From Hwanghaeella grinnelliae (lineage in GTDB: Bacteria; Pseudomonadota; Alphaproteobacteria; UBA8366; Aestuariispiraceae), in assembly GCF_004005845.1 (NCBI RefSeq), contig NZ_SADE01000002.1, positions 620,421 to 684,420 of the forward strand: a DNA stretch of 64,000 nt, given 5' to 3'. Numbering within the stretch: the first letter of the stretch is position 1; every line of letters begins with the position of its first letter. The notes under the pieces were generated by a model, which did no database searches, was not told the DNA's origin, and worked only from the letters and a program-made list of their open reading frames with translations. Shown in pieces: positions 54,195 through 64,000 of the stretch. The position numbers and the translations under genes were made by a program.

Positions 54195-54295
54195 TGCGTG
54201 GGTCCGGAAAATGAATGTCGAACAATGCGCCATTAGGAGCCTGAGTCCCCGAAGGTTTCAAGGGTTTCACGCGAACCGGTATTCTCCGCAACAAG

Positions 54296-54322
54296 CAAAA
54301 AGGGCGGCCACAAGGCCGCCCT
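54296..54322 (-). terminator. Rho-independent terminator of the pnp operon
   Basis: On the minus strand AGGGCGGCC / GGCCGCCCT with a 4-base loop is followed by six T residues (the last stem base included), 63 bases beyond the pnp stop. Confidence 0.9.
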
Positions 54323-54384
54323 TTCCACATTATTTGGCAAACGCCTTTCGGCGTGCCCGTCCTTCGACGGAACCGCTCAGGCGA

Positions 54385-56562
54385 TTAGTCCCGGCGGCGC
54401 GGACGGCGCGGACGGCGTTCGCCGCCTTCGTCGTCACCGTCTTCCTTCGGCGGGCGCGTGTCTTCCAGTTCCTCGCCGGTTTCCTGGTTAACGACGCGCA
54501 TGGAAAGGCGAACCTTGCCGCGTTCGTCGATGCCCAGGCATTTGACGTAAACTTCGTCGCCTTCGTTGCAGACGTCGGTGACCTGGGCGGTACGCCCGTC
54601 GGCCAGTTCCGAAATATGCACCAGACCGTCACGGGCACCCAGGAAGTTCACGAATGCGCCGAAATCGACGACCTTCACGACCTTACCCTTGTAGATGACG
54701 CCCGGCTCCGGCTCGGCAACGATGGAGTGGATCCAATCCAACGCGGCCTGACCGGCACTTTCGTCGACCGCCGCGACCTTGATCGTGCCGTCGTCCTCGA
54801 TGTCGATCTTCGCACCGGTGGTTTCGGTGATCTCGCGGATCACCTTGCCGCCGGTCCCGATGACTTCGCGGATCTTTTCGCGGGGGATCGTGATGGTGGT
54901 GATGCGCGGCGCGGTGGAGGCGACGGATTCACGACCGGACGTGATGGCCTTGGACATCTCGTTCAGGATGTGGATGCGGCCGTCTTTCGCCTGCGCCAGA
55001 GCGGTCTTCATGATGTCCTCGGTGATCGAGGTAATCTTGATGTCCATCTGCAGCGAGGTGATGCCGTTTTCCGTACCGGCGACCTTGAAGTCCATGTCAC
55101 CCAGATGATCTTCATCACCCAGGATGTCGGACAGAACCGCGACGCCTTCCGCGTCCTTGATCAAGCCCATGGCGATACCGGCGCAGGGCGCCTTCAGCGG
55201 TACACCCGCATCCATCAGCGCCATGGAGGTGCCGCAGACGGTGGCCATGGAGGAAGACCCGTTGGACTCGGTGATCTCGGAAACGACGCGAACCGTGTAG
55301 GGGAAATCTTCCCGTTCCGGCAGCATCGGGTGGATGGCGCGCCAAGCGAGCTTGCCGTGGCCGATTTCGCGGCGGCCCGGCGATCCCATGCGGCCCGCTT
55401 CACCGACCGAATAGGGCGGGAAGTTATAGTGCAGCATGAAGTTTTCGCGGTATTCGCCTTCCAGGGCGTCGATGATCTGTTCGTCCTGGCCGGTGCCCAG
55501 CGTGGTGACGACCAGCGCCTGGGTTTCGCCGCGGGTGAACAGCGCGCTGCCGTGCGAACGGTCGAGAACGCCGACCTGGCAATCGATCTGACGGACATCG
55601 GTGGTCGACCTGCCGTCGATACGTTTGCCGGTTTTCAGGATGTTGCCGCGAACGACCTTGGATTCCAGACCCTTGAAGGCCTTGCCGGCGAGATCGACCG
55701 AAAGCTCTTCTTCCTCGATCTTGGCCAATGCGTCGGCCTTGACCTGGGAAATCGCGGCAACACGATCGACCTTGGTGGTGATCGTATAGGCCGCACGCAG
55801 GCCTTCTTCGGCGATTTCCGCCAAACGGGCCGCGACCTTTTCGGCTTCCGGATCGGCTTCCGGCAGATCGTAGGGTTCTTTCGCGCATTCTTCGGCAAGG
55901 CCGATGATCGCATCGATGACCGGCTGGAAGCTGCGATGGGCGGTCATGACCGCGTCCAGCATCTGCTCTTCACTCAGTTCCTGAACTTCGGATTCGACCA
56001 TCAGCACGCCTTCCTGGGTGCCGGCGACGACCAGATCCAACTGGCTGTCTTCCATCTGGTCCTGGGTCGGGTTCAGAACGGTTTCGCCGTCGATGTAACC
56101 GATACGCGCGGCGCCGATCGGGCCCATGAAGGGCGCGCCGGAAATCGTCAACGCGGCGCTGGCGCCGATCATGGCGACGATGTCCGGATTGTTTTCCATG
56201 TCATGCGCCAGGACGGTGCAGACAACCTGGGTTTCGTTGCGGAAGCCGCCGACGAAAAGCGGGCGGATCGGACGGTCGATCAGGCGCGACGTCAGCGTTT
56301 CCTTTTCGCTGGGGCGTCCTTCACGCTTGAAGAAGCCGCCCGGGATTTTACCGGCGGCGAAAGTCTTTTCCTGGTAGTTGACGGTCAGCGGGAAAAAGTC
56401 GATGCCGACACGTGGGGCCTTAGCGAACACGGCCGTGCAGAGAACCTTCGTGCCGCCATAGCTGGCAAGCACGGCGCCGTCGGCCTGGCGGGCGATCCGC
56501 CCGGATTCCAGGGTAAGCGTGCGCCCGCCCCATTCGATTTCTTTTTTGTGGATGGTGAACAT
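54385..56562 (-). CDS. pnp: Polyribonucleotide nucleotidyltransferase (PNPase)
   Basis: PNPase is a phosphorolytic 3'-5' exoribonuclease and degradosome partner. At 725 residues it has two RNase PH-like domains ([59 protein letters not shown]), a KH domain ([20 protein letters not shown]) and an S1 domain ([20 protein letters not shown]). It ends in a basic tail ([11 protein letters not shown]). It follows rpsO after 346 bases. A very long antisense frame on the plus strand is a shadow of its codon bias. Confidence 0.98.
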   Translation of the reverse strand: MFTIHKKEIEWGGRTLTLESGRIARQADGAVLASYGGTKVLCTAVFAKAPRVGIDFFPLTVNYQEKTFAAGKIPGGFFKREGRPSEKETLTSRLIDRPIRPLFVGGFRNETQVVCTVLAHDMENNPDIVAMIGASAALTISGAPFMGPIGAARIGYIDGETVLNPTQDQMEDSQLDLVVAGTQEGVLMVESEVQELSEEQMLDAVMTAHRSFQPVIDAIIGLAEECAKEPYDLPEADPEAEKVAARLAEIAEEGLRAAYTITTKVDRVAAISQVKADALAKIEEEELSVDLAGKAFKGLESKVVRGNILKTGKRIDGRSTTDVRQIDCQVGVLDRSHGSALFTRGETQALVVTTLGTGQDEQIIDALEGEYRENFMLHYNFPPYSVGEAGRMGSPGRREIGHGKLAWRAIHPMLPEREDFPYTVRVVSEITESNGSSSMATVCGTSMALMDAGVPLKAPCAGIAMGLIKDAEGVAVLSDILGDEDHLGDMDFKVAGTENGITSLQMDIKITSITEDIMKTALAQAKDGRIHILNEMSKAITSGRESVASTAPRITTITIPREKIREVIGTGGKVIREITETTGAKIDIEDDGTIKVAAVDESAGQAALDWIHSIVAEPEPGVIYKGKVVKVVDFGAFVNFLGARDGLVHISELADGRTAQVTDVCNEGDEVYVKCLGIDERGKVRLSMRVVNQETGEELEDTRPPKEDGDDEGGERRPRRPRRRD

Positions 56563-56908
56563 CTGTTCGTTTCTTCCTTCACATACCTACGTTTAGCCGC
56601 ATCGCCTCATTGCGATTGCGGCAGGAACGTCCCCTCATCTGCTTCCCCATCCGTACCCGGGCTTTGTAATCTGACAGCGCCCGAAATCCATATGCCGGCG
56701 ACCTTCGCCGGCGGCCACGAATGGCGTCGAACGCAACACGTCCGCCGGGGCCTTACACCGCGGCGGTACGAGGTTCGACAAAAGCCATGGGAGAGACTGT
56801 TCCTCCTGTTCGGCCCTATTTCCCGGCACGGAGGTCATAAAAATCGTGCGGCGAGGGCCATGCGAAAAGGGGCGCCGGTTGAACCGTGCGCCCCTTGCTA
56901 TCGGCGTA
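56563..56908 (-). other. 346-base rpsO-pnp intergenic region
   Basis: It contains the rpsO terminator at 56865-56896 and the likely promoter and 5' leader of pnp. A strong 8-base hairpin (GCCGGCGA / TCGCCGGC) is centred at about 56702. In E. coli a pnp-leader stem processed by RNase III mediates autoregulation; this stem is a candidate for that role. I see no gene. Confidence 0.6.
56865..56896 (-). terminator. Possible rho-independent terminator after rpsO
   Basis: AAGGGGCGC / GCGCCCCTT pair on the minus strand around a loop with further pairing, followed by a short T-run. The T-tract is weak, so attenuation rather than full stop is possible. Confidence 0.6.
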
Positions 56909-57178
56909 TTAGCGCCGAATTCCGAGTTCCCCGATCAGGGTCTTGTACTTCTCTTCACTATGCTTGCGGACATAGTCCAAAAGGCGGCGGCGTTTACCGA
57001 CCATCACCAACAGCCCGCGGCGGGAATGGAAATCTTTCGCATGGGTCTTCAGGTGTTCGGTCAGGTTCGTAATCCGTTCGGTCAGAATGGCGACCTGAAC
57101 CGCGGCGGAACCGCTGTCCTTTTCGTTGCCGGCGAACTTCTTGATTACTTCCGCTTTGCGTTCTGTCGTAATGGACAT
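56909..57178 (-). CDS. rpsO: 30S ribosomal protein S15
   Basis: A primary-binding protein of the 30S central domain. At 89 residues it is exactly the normal size; conserved segments include [40 protein letters not shown] and [10 protein letters not shown]. It follows truB after 32 bases with a good Shine-Dalgarno (GGAAG). The operon order truB-rpsO-pnp is typical. Confidence 0.98.
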   Translation of the reverse strand: MSITTERKAEVIKKFAGNEKDSGSAAVQVAILTERITNLTEHLKTHAKDFHSRRGLLVMVGKRRRLLDYVRKHSEEKYKTLIGELGIRR

Positions 57179-57210
57179 ACTTCAAACTTCCTTTCGCGGC
57201 ATCGTGGATT

Positions 57211-58182
57211 TCATAAATTAAAAACGCGAACCGGGTGCAACGCGCCCTTCTCGAAACGGACCAGGGCAAGAGCTTTTTCCGCGGACGTCGCCAGGGCTAT
57301 GTCGCCCGGACCAATACCGCTGACTCTTTCGAGGTCCAGTTTGCGAAGAAGGGATACCGCCTGACCATTTCGCAGGCGCATCGCTTCCGCTTCGTTCAAG
57401 GCAATCGCCGGGATGCCGTCCAGCGCTGCCTGCAACGGCAATAAATGCCGCTGACGCGCGGCCTTATGCGCGTTTTCCCCTGAAGCTTCAAGTGAAAACG
57501 AAGCTTCTTTTGGCGATTCCAGAGTAATTTCGGCGAGTGGAACCGCATTTTCGGCCCTGAACGGCCCAACACGCGTTCGCCGCAATAGAGAGATATGCGC
57601 AAGGGTGCCGAGCGCTGCAGCCAAATCGCGGCCAATGGCCCGGACATAGGTGCCTTTTCCGCAGGTCATGGTGAAGCGCGCGTGGTCGTCGTCCGGCATG
57701 TCGATCAGCGACAGATCGACCACCTCGACTTCGCGGGATGTCAGTTCCGGCGCCTCGCCGGCACGGGCAAGGTCATAGGCCCGCTTGCCATCCACCTTGA
57801 TGGCGGAATAGGCGGGCGGGATCTGTTCGATAACGCCGATGAAAGCCGGCAATGCGGCTTCGATGGCGGCGCGATCGGGCCGGACGGGCGATGTGGCCGT
57901 GACCTCGCCGTCGATATCCAAGGTATCGGTCTCGACGCCCCAGGCGACGGTGAATTCATAGGTTTTCAGCCCGTCGACGATATGGGCCATGGTCTTGGTC
58001 GCTTCGCCAAGGGCCACGGGCAAAACGCCGCTGGCAAATGGGTCCAGCGTGCCGCCATGGCCTGCTTTCTGCGCGTTGAAGGCCCGACGCACCTGATTGA
58101 CTACCGGCGTGGAGCCAATGCCCGTCGGTTTATCGACAATGATCCAGCCGTTTACCGGGTCGCCTTTGCGTTTTCGCGCCAT
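57211..58182 (-). CDS. truB: tRNA pseudouridine(55) synthase TruB
   Basis: Forms pseudouridine 55 in the T arm of tRNAs. The catalytic Asp is in GHGGTLDPFASGVLPVALGE, and GWIIVDKPTGIGST, YEFTVAWGVETDTLDIDGEV and the PUA-like C-terminus are present. I start at the ATG at 58182 (MARKRKGDPVNGW), giving 323 residues; the frame runs on upstream only because it reads through the rbfA repeat out of frame. It follows rbfA after 13 bases. Confidence 0.97.
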   Translation of the reverse strand: MARKRKGDPVNGWIIVDKPTGIGSTPVVNQVRRAFNAQKAGHGGTLDPFASGVLPVALGEATKTMAHIVDGLKTYEFTVAWGVETDTLDIDGEVTATSPVRPDRAAIEAALPAFIGVIEQIPPAYSAIKVDGKRAYDLARAGEAPELTSREVEVVDLSLIDMPDDDHARFTMTCGKGTYVRAIGRDLAAALGTLAHISLLRRTRVGPFRAENAVPLAEITLESPKEASFSLEASGENAHKAARQRHLLPLQAALDGIPAIALNEAEAMRLRNGQAVSLLRKLDLERVSGIGPGDIALATSAEKALALVRFEKGALHPVRVFNL

Positions 58183-58195
58183 TATCGGTGAAAAC

Positions 58196-58702
58196 TTATC
58201 TGTCCTGGGTGCCGACGTCTTCGTCGTCCGCCCGATCAGCCTGGTCCGCCCGATCAGCCTGGTCCGCCCGATCAGCCTGGTCCGCCCGATCAGCCTGGTC
58301 CGCCTCGTTCCCGTCGTGATCGTCCGCATGAATATCATGGGCGACGGTGGGGTCCTTTAGCGCGGCATTGATCTTGGCGAATTCATCGAAAGACGTATCG
58401 GCCTTGAACGAGAATTCCGGCATGTATTTCAGGTGGACGCGCTTGGCGACCTCGCCCCGCAGAAAGCGGGACGCGCGATGCAAACCGGCCAGGATCGCCT
58501 TCGTATCACCGCCACCGAGCGGGCTGACGAAGACGGTCGCATTCCGCAGGTCCGGACTTGGGCGGACCTCGGTGACGGTCAGGATGACGCCCGTCAGGTC
58601 CGGGTCGCGAAACCCGCCACGCTGCAATACCTGCGACAGGGCGTGGCGAAGTTCCTCGCCGACGCGCAATTGCCGCTGGGACGGGCCTTTACCGCGATTC
58701 AT
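58196..58702 (-). CDS. rbfA: 30S ribosome-binding factor RbfA with a repetitive acidic tail
   Basis: RbfA binds the 30S subunit late in maturation of 16S rRNA. The KH-like core is SQRQLRVGEELRHALSQVLQ, LTGVILTVTEVRPSPDLRNA and LKYMPEFSFKADTSFDEFAK. From the ATG at 58702 the protein has 168 residues, about 30-40 more than usual; the extra part is a C-terminal tail with four tandem copies of D-Q-A-D-R-A, encoded by an 18-bp repeat, ending DDEDVGTQDR. The tail is charged and likely disordered. Confidence 0.94.
   Translation of the reverse strand: MNRGKGPSQRQLRVGEELRHALSQVLQRGGFRDPDLTGVILTVTEVRPSPDLRNATVFVSPLGGGDTKAILAGLHRASRFLRGEVAKRVHLKYMPEFSFKADTSFDEFAKINAALKDPTVAHDIHADDHDGNEADQADRADQADRADQADRADQADRADDEDVGTQDR
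58227..58304 (-). repeat. 18-bp tandem repeat, four copies, at the 3' end of rbfA
   Basis: Four identical adjacent 18-base units (TCCGCCCGATCAGCCTGG on the plus strand) and a 6-base partial copy. In frame they encode D-Q-A-D-R-A four times. The length is a multiple of three, so copy number can change without a frameshift. Confidence 0.95.
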
Positions 58703-58788
58703 GATGATTTTCCGTTTCTTTTCGGCGGTTTCGGGGGCGGCCCAGGCTGTTTTCCCGGGCGGCCCCCGATTGCCGTTGTCGAATGCGC

Positions 58789-61320
58789 TTAGAGTTCGCG
58801 GGCGATTTCCTCGACCTCGTAGCACTCGATGAAGTCGCCGACCTTGATGTCGTCGTAATTCTCGAACGCCATACCGCATTCATAGCCGTGCTGCACTTCG
58901 CGGACATCGTCCTTGAACCGCTTCAGCTGTTTCAAGCCGCCTTCATGGATGACGACATCGTCGCGCAGCAGACGCACCTTGGCGCCGCGCTTGACCATGC
59001 CTTCCGTGACCATGCAGCCGCCGATCTTGCCGACCTTGGTGATGTTGAACACTTCGCGGATTTCCGCGTAGCCCAGGAAGTTTTCCCGGCGTTCCGGCGC
59101 CAACAGACCACCCATGATCTGTTTCGCGTCGTCGATCACATCGTAGATCACCGAGTAGTACCGGATATCGACACCGTTGGACCGGGACAGTTCACGGGCC
59201 TGCGGATTGGCGCGGACGTTGAAGCCCACGATGATCCCGCCCGTGGAGTTGGCCAGGATAACGTCGGATTCGGTGATCCCGCCGACGGCCCCATGCAACA
59301 CGCGGACTTTGACTTCGTCGGTGCCCAGCTTGTCCAGGGACGCCATGATCGCTTCCAGCGAGCCCTGCACGTCCGCCTTGATGACGATCGGCAGTTCCTT
59401 GATCTCGCCGGCCTTAATCTGGCTGAACATCTGCTCCAGCGTGCCGCGCGCGGCGACGGATGTGGAGGCTTCCCGATGCTTGCGCTGACGGTATTCGGCG
59501 ATTTCACGGCATTTGGCTTCGTCTTCCAGCACGGCGAAGTCATCACCGGCGGACGGCGTCCCCTGAATACCCAGGACTTCGACCGGTGTGGAAGGACCGG
59601 CTTCCTTAATGTTCCGGCCCTTATCGTCGATCAGCGCGCGGACACGGCCCCATTCGGCGCCGGCCACGAACGTGTCGCCAACCTTCAGCGTACCGTGCTG
59701 GATCAGGACGGTCGCGACGGAGCCGCGGCCTTTTTCCAACTTGGCTTCGACAACCGCCCCTTCGGCGCGGCGATCGGGGTTGGCCTTCAATTCAAGCAGT
59801 TCCGCCTGCAGCAGGATCATTTCCTCGAGCTTGTCGAGGTTGGTGCCCTTCAGTGCGGAAACTTCGACGGTGATGATGTCACCGCCCATTTCTTCGGCAA
59901 CCAGCTCATGGTCCAACAGCTGAGTCCGGACCCTGTTAGGATCCGCGCCCGGCTTGTCGCATTTGTTGATGGCGACGATGATCGGGGCCTTCGCAACCTT
60001 CGCATGGTTGATCGCTTCCACCGTCTGCGGCCGGATGCCGTCATCGGCCGCGACGACCAGGATGACGATATCGGTCACGTTCGCGCCGCGTTGGCGCATG
60101 GCGGTGAAGGCTTCGTGGCCGGGCGTGTCCAGGAAGGTGATGTGATCACCGCCGGACAGTTCGACCTGATAAGCACCGATATGCTGCGTGATGCCGCCGG
60201 CTTCGCCGGAGACAACGTCGGTCGTGCGCAAGGCGTCGAGCAGGGATGTCTTCCCGTGGTCGACATGGCCCATCACGGTAACGACCGGCGGACGCGGCTT
60301 TTGCAGTTCTTCCGGATCGTCCTGATGCTGGATCAGGGCGTCCTCGACGTCGGATTCCGAAACGCGTTTCATCCGGTGGCCGAACTCGCTGATGACGAGT
60401 TCCGCCGTGTCCGCGTCGATCGTCTGGTTCACGGTCGCCATGACGCCCAGCTTCATCAGCGTCTTCACGACGTCGCCGCCGCGTTCCGCCATACGGTTCG
60501 CCAGATCGCCCACGGTGATCGCTTCGGGCACGACCACTTCGCGAAGGACCTTCTCGGACCGGGCCAGCATTTCCTTGTTCTGCTGCTTTTCCCGTTCACG
60601 GGCGCGGCGCAGAGCCGCCAGCGAACGGCCGCGTTCTTCTTCCTCGTCCGCTTCCAGCGCTTGGGTAATGGTAAGCTTGCCCTGCCGACGGCGGGGTTCG
60701 CCGCGCGGGCGGGCCGGCGTCTGGCGCTGCTTTTCGCGATCGTCCTGCTTCGGCGCCGCTTCCTTTTCCTTCGCGCGCTTGGCAGCGGCTTCGGCGGCTT
60801 CCGGGTCGAGAATCTCGGCCGGTGCCTCGGCAGGGGTCACATTGCGGTTGGACTTCGCGGCAGACGCCTGGCGGGCTGCTTCCTCTTCGGCAACGCGGGC
60901 GGCCTCTTCGGCAATCCGGCGTTGCTCTTCCTCGGCCTTGCGACGCTCTTCTTCCTCGCGGGCTTCGCGCTGTTCTTGCGCACGGCGCTCCTGCTCACGC
61001 AGGGCGGCCTGACGCTCTTCTTCAACCTTCGCGGCCCCTTCAAGGGCTTTCAGGCGACGATCGCGTTCCGCGGGCGACAAGCCATCCAGTGCATGCGGGT
61101 CGATCCCGCCACCCTTCAGGGTTCCGTCTGCGCCGACGCGTTCCATGCGACCGGACTCGTTCCGCTCGAAGGTCCGCTTACGCTTCTTCTCGACCTTGAC
61201 GGTTTTGGTCCGGCCATGGCTGAAGCTTTGCCGTACCTGTCCGCTATCGACGGTTTTCTGCAGCTCCAGGCGCCCCGGTTTACCCAGAGTCAATTTGCCG
61301 CTTTCCTTATTCTCACTCAT
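58789..61320 (-). CDS. infB: Translation initiation factor IF-2
   Basis: A GTPase that brings fMet-tRNA to the 30S subunit. At 843 residues the protein has a long charged N-terminal region ([18 protein letters not shown] and similar) predicted as helix, then the G domain: [19 protein letters not shown] (G1), [15 protein letters not shown] (G3), [12 protein letters not shown] (G4). The C-terminal domains end in [27 protein letters not shown] precedes the ATG, 2 bases after the ylxR stop. Confidence 0.98.
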   Translation of the reverse strand: MSENKESGKLTLGKPGRLELQKTVDSGQVRQSFSHGRTKTVKVEKKRKRTFERNESGRMERVGADGTLKGGGIDPHALDGLSPAERDRRLKALEGAAKVEEERQAALREQERRAQEQREAREEEERRKAEEEQRRIAEEAARVAEEEAARQASAAKSNRNVTPAEAPAEILDPEAAEAAAKRAKEKEAAPKQDDREKQRQTPARPRGEPRRRQGKLTITQALEADEEEERGRSLAALRRAREREKQQNKEMLARSEKVLREVVVPEAITVGDLANRMAERGGDVVKTLMKLGVMATVNQTIDADTAELVISEFGHRMKRVSESDVEDALIQHQDDPEELQKPRPPVVTVMGHVDHGKTSLLDALRTTDVVSGEAGGITQHIGAYQVELSGGDHITFLDTPGHEAFTAMRQRGANVTDIVILVVAADDGIRPQTVEAINHAKVAKAPIIVAINKCDKPGADPNRVRTQLLDHELVAEEMGGDIITVEVSALKGTNLDKLEEMILLQAELLELKANPDRRAEGAVVEAKLEKGRGSVATVLIQHGTLKVGDTFVAGAEWGRVRALIDDKGRNIKEAGPSTPVEVLGIQGTPSAGDDFAVLEDEAKCREIAEYRQRKHREASTSVAARGTLEQMFSQIKAGEIKELPIVIKADVQGSLEAIMASLDKLGTDEVKVRVLHGAVGGITESDVILANSTGGIIVGFNVRANPQARELSRSNGVDIRYYSVIYDVIDDAKQIMGGLLAPERRENFLGYAEIREVFNITKVGKIGGCMVTEGMVKRGAKVRLLRDDVVIHEGGLKQLKRFKDDVREVQHGYECGMAFENYDDIKVGDFIECYEVEEIAREL

Positions 61321-61322
61321 AC

Positions 61323-62030
61323 CTACTTCCCTTCGCCTCCGGTCGGGTCGATCTCGACCGGCGTCCCGGCTGTCCGAAAACCGGACAACCTTTTCGCTTC
61401 ATGCAGAAAGGCGCCGGACAAGCCCCCCCGCATCAATACACAATGTACCGCATCGTCGCGTCCGAATGCGCGGCCGAGTTCTTCCCGGGCCAAGCAATCA
61501 ACATGAACCGCACCGCCACGCTGGCGGTCCAGTTTCCCGACACCGTCCAAACCGGCGTCTTTGGCGGATACGTAAATGGCGGCTTTGCCGCTTTTCAATG
61601 CGGCACCCGCTTTTTCAAAGCCGGTGACCGCTTCCCCCGCGCGCCTGGCAAGCGATAGCAGATCGATGCATCTGCGCGCCAGCAGGCTCTCTACCCGGTC
61701 GGTCAAATCACGGGGAATGTCAACCTGTCGACGCGCCGCACGGCTGAAAGCTTTCCGCTTGCATGCCTGGTCCAGTGCATCGCGGCCGGCGGCGACCCAA
61801 AGGCCGCGGCCCGGCAGTTTACCGGCGATATCGGGCGTGACCGTACCATCCGGCGCGATCACGAAGCGGATCAGCTCGTCTTTTGGACGCACCTCTCCCG
61901 TCGCGATGCATTTCCGCATCGGGCCGTCAGTTGAACATTGCGCGTCGGCTTCGGTGTCATGACCGGAATCATGACTGCCGGGTCCAATCGTCGCGTGTTC
62001 TAACTCTATATGTTGGTCGCCAGTCAGCAC
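61323..62030 (-). CDS. ylxR: YlxR (RnpM-type) plus L7Ae-like RNA-binding fusion
   Basis: This gene lies between nusA and infB. The N-terminal part (about residues 38-100) is YlxR-like: [19 protein letters not shown] and [20 protein letters not shown]. The C-terminal part (about 115-215) resembles the L7Ae/YlxQ fold: [20 protein letters not shown]. In Firmicutes the two are separate genes; alphaproteobacteria often carry them fused. A Bacillus YlxR (RnpM) binds RNase P; the role here is inferred. The GTG start at 62030 is uncertain. Length 235 residues. Confidence 0.88.
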   Translation of the reverse strand: MLTGDQHIELEHATIGPGSHDSGHDTEADAQCSTDGPMRKCIATGEVRPKDELIRFVIAPDGTVTPDIAGKLPGRGLWVAAGRDALDQACKRKAFSRAARRQVDIPRDLTDRVESLLARRCIDLLSLARRAGEAVTGFEKAGAALKSGKAAIYVSAKDAGLDGVGKLDRQRGGAVHVDCLAREELGRAFGRDDAVHCVLMRGGLSGAFLHEAKRLSGFRTAGTPVEIDPTGGEGK

Positions 62031-62078
62031 GTTGTCCTGTAGTCCACCTCAAAAACACAAATTTCGCCGAGCCCAGCA

Positions 62079-63677
62079 TCAGGCGCCGGCCGGGGCTTCC
62101 ACCCCGCCTTCCTCTTCAGCACCTTCAACCTCGCCGGCATTCATGGCGTCCAGATCTTCTTGCGTGATCCAGCCGACGGCCACGCGGGCCTGCATGATCA
62201 TGTCGGTCGCTGTTTCGTCGCTCAACTTGAACTCCCGCAGGATGCCGTCTTCGCGGCTGGTCAGTTCGTCGGCGACGCAACCGGCAAAGTCTTCAAGCGA
62301 CTTGATGCCTTCCCGTCCGAGCGCGACCAGCATGGCGTTGTTCAAGCCTTCCACGGAAGACAGATCGTCGGTGATGCCGAGATCCACCAATTCCTGCTTC
62401 AACCGTGTCGATTCCTCTTCCAGGAAAGTCCGGGCGCGGCGGCGCAGTTCCTCGGCCACGTCTTCGTCGAAGCCTTCGATAGCGGCCAATTCGTCGACCG
62501 GCACATAGGCGACTTCGTCGATTTCGGTGAAGCCTTCGGTAACCAGCAGGCGGGCGATCACGTCATCCACGTCGAGCGCCGCCATAAAGCGTTCGCTGCG
62601 TTCGTTGAACTCGGCCTGACGCTTCTCGGATTCCTGCTCCTCGGTCATGATGTCGATATCGAACTCGGTGAGCATCGATGCGAGGCGCACGTTCTGACCG
62701 CGCCGGCCGATGGCCAGGCTCAACTGGTCGTCGGGAACGACGACTTCGATCTTCGACGCGTCTTCGTCCATCACGACCTTGGCGACTTCCGCCGGGGCCA
62801 AGGCGTTCACGATGAAGGTCGCTTCGTCTTCGTTCCACGGAATGATGTCGATCTTTTCACCTTGCAATTCCGCAACGACGGCCTGGACGCGGGAACCGCG
62901 CATGCCGACACAGGCGCCGACCGGATCGATCGAATTGTCGTGGGACAGGACGGCGATCTTCGCGCGGCTGCCCGGATCGCGGGCGACGCGTTTGATTTCG
63001 ATGACACCGTCGTAGATTTCCGGAACTTCCTGGCCGAACAGTTTCGCCATGAAGGTCGGATGGGTCCGCGATAGAAAAATCTGCGGTCCGCGCTGTTCGC
63101 GGCGGACGTCGTAAATGAAGGCGCGGACACGGTCGCCGCGCTTCAGGTGTTCGCGCGGAATGCATTCGTCCCGGCGCATGACGGCTTCGGCCCGGCCCAG
63201 GTCGATCGTGACATTGCCGAATTCGACGCGCTTGACGATACCGTTCACGATTTCGCCGATGCGGTCCTTGTATTCCTCGAACTGACGCTCGCGCTCGGCT
63301 TCGCGGACACGCTGCACGATGACCTGCTTGGCGGTCTGTGCGGCGATGCGTCCGAAATCGATCGGCGGCAGTGGGTCGACCAGGAATTCCCCGACTTGGG
63401 CGTCCGGCTTCTTCGCGCGGGCTTGGTCCAGGGTCAGCTGAGTGACTTCGTTTTCGACTTCGTCGACAACTTCCAAATACCGGGCAAGGATGATCTCACC
63501 CGACTTCCGGTCGATGGCGGCGCGGATATCGTGCTCGTGTCCGTATTTGGACCGGCCGGCTTTCTGGATCGCCTGCTCCATCGCCTCAAGGACCAACTCA
63601 CGGTCGATCCCCTTCTCGCGCGCAACCGCGTCGGCGACGTTCAACATATCCGTCCTGGTAATGGCGACTGCTTCCAT
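62079..63677 (-). CDS. nusA: Transcription termination/antitermination protein NusA
   Basis: Binds RNA polymerase and modulates pausing and termination. At 532 residues it has the N-terminal domain (ELVLEAMEQAIQKAGRSKYG), an S1 domain near residues 130-205, two KH domains (KIAVLSHDNSIDPVGACVGM; IIPWNEDEATFIVNALAP) and two C-terminal helix-hairpin-helix repeats (LLVTEGFTEIDEVAYVPVDE; GITDDLSSVEGLNNAMLVAL), the build with acidic repeats seen in proteobacteria. Confidence 0.97.
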   Translation of the reverse strand: MEAVAITRTDMLNVADAVAREKGIDRELVLEAMEQAIQKAGRSKYGHEHDIRAAIDRKSGEIILARYLEVVDEVENEVTQLTLDQARAKKPDAQVGEFLVDPLPPIDFGRIAAQTAKQVIVQRVREAERERQFEEYKDRIGEIVNGIVKRVEFGNVTIDLGRAEAVMRRDECIPREHLKRGDRVRAFIYDVRREQRGPQIFLSRTHPTFMAKLFGQEVPEIYDGVIEIKRVARDPGSRAKIAVLSHDNSIDPVGACVGMRGSRVQAVVAELQGEKIDIIPWNEDEATFIVNALAPAEVAKVVMDEDASKIEVVVPDDQLSLAIGRRGQNVRLASMLTEFDIDIMTEEQESEKRQAEFNERSERFMAALDVDDVIARLLVTEGFTEIDEVAYVPVDELAAIEGFDEDVAEELRRRARTFLEEESTRLKQELVDLGITDDLSSVEGLNNAMLVALGREGIKSLEDFAGCVADELTSREDGILREFKLSDETATDMIMQARVAVGWITQEDLDAMNAGEVEGAEEEGGVEAPAGA

Positions 63678-63740
63678 AACGACCTCTGGACTCTCTTTTA
63701 GACTTCTTTGTGACTTCTATAGATCGATCGGCGCCGGACC

Positions 63741-64000
63741 TTAGCCCGAAACCTCTTTTACTTCCATCATGCCGCCTTCGACGGCGTTTTCGTCCGCATC
63801 CGACCCGGATTGCGCGGCCGCAATCAATTCGTCGGTCAGGATAAGTTTGGCATTGCGAATTTCCGCGAACGGCAGGTCCACCGGCGAGCCGTCATGCTCA
63901 AGCCGGACCTTGTCGCCATCCACGCCCAGCAGCTTGCCGCTGAACCGTTTCCTGCCATCAATCATGTGATACATTTCGACCTTGGCCTCGAAACCGGCAT
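63741..64000 (-). CDS. rimP: Ribosome maturation factor RimP (5' part outside window)
   Basis: The C-terminal end of RimP, which helps 30S maturation. The frame is open to the window end; the visible part reads AGFEAKVEMYHMIDGRKRFS, then KLLGVDGDKVRLEHDGSPVD, LPFAEIRNAKLILTDELIAA and a short tail. This is the SH3-like C-terminal domain. Position just upstream of nusA agrees. The start lies beyond base 64000. Confidence 0.93.
   Translation of the reverse strand, partial: AGFEAKVEMYHMIDGRKRFSGKLLGVDGDKVRLEHDGSPVDLPFAEIRNAKLILTDELIAAAQSGSDADENAVEGGMMEVKEVSG

Noticed and set aside
54013-57072. A 1019-codon open frame on the plus strand across pnp and its flanks
   Set aside because: It is antisense to the well-supported pnp gene. 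Its protein has no recognisable domain and arises from the strong third-position bias of pnp.
58783-61506. A 907-codon open frame on the plus strand opposite infB
   Set aside because: It is antisense to infB, whose G motifs and context are unambiguous; the antisense protein is low-complexity Phe/Leu/Arg-rich.

Overview
The window is one contiguous stretch of alphaproteobacterial chromosome, most like Rhodospirillales and probably a marine or aquatic member. This rests on GC-rich coding sequence, the gene order rimP-nusA-ylxR-infB-rbfA-truB-rpsO-pnp, the order DUF3576-leuS-lptE-holA beside parB, and the mnmG-rsmG-parA-parB block. I cannot name a genus. No rRNA, tRNA, IS element, prophage or CRISPR array was seen. 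Coding density is high and many genes overlap by 4 bases (ATGA or GTGA).

Layout. (1) 1-4161, plus strand: mnmG (5' end outside the window), rsmG, parA and parB, a chromosome-segregation locus normally close to the origin. A perfect 16-bp parS palindrome lies inside the rsmG coding sequence. (2) 4228-8953, minus: holA, lptE, leuS and a DUF3576 lipoprotein. (3) 9087-16331: a porin with its own promoter and terminator, a JmjC-type oxygenase, a TPR-sulfotransferase, a YggS-type PLP protein, a small L,D-transpeptidase and an Ala/Gln-rich unknown. (4) 16636-19134, plus: an orphan OmpR-type regulator, a metallo-hydrolase and a methyltransferase. (5) 19172-25341, minus: a peptide-type ABC importer with a double ATPase fused in one chain. 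(6) 25538-32311, minus: seven tightly packed genes with four glycosyltransferases, a deacetylase and a phosphatase, apparently a surface-glycan or glycoconjugate pathway without its own flippase or polymerase.

(7) 32634-38042: a methyltransferase, xthA, a class I amidotransferase hydrolase, two di-iron lipid enzymes (a sterol-desaturase-type hydroxylase and a fatty-acid desaturase) and PPK2. A perfect FNR/FixK box lies between the divergent desaturase and ppk2 genes. (8) 38060-41054, minus: five overlapping or adjacent genes centred on a fusion of a ferric-reductase-like heme membrane domain with a Rieske domain. This is the best candidate for an undescribed redox system. (9) 41195-45458: lrgB-lrgA, an MFS transporter and the comM/YifB ATPase. 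(10) 45593-51643: an allantoinase-like (PuuE family) protein and a degenerate AMP-ligase-like protein with partly duplicated leaders, a NavMs-type sodium channel, a Spondin_N protein, a VOC protein and a sulfolactaldehyde-reductase-like dehydrogenase. (11) 51663-54194: gshB, a SirB1 family protein and a BON lipoprotein. (12) 54296-64000, minus: the transcription/translation operon from rimP (cut by the window end) to pnp, with a four-copy 18-bp tandem repeat in the tail of rbfA.

Most genes are conserved housekeeping. The features most worth follow-up are the Rieske/heme operon, the degenerate adenylation protein with its duplicated leader, the FNR-box promoter, parS inside rsmG, and the seven-gene glycan operon.
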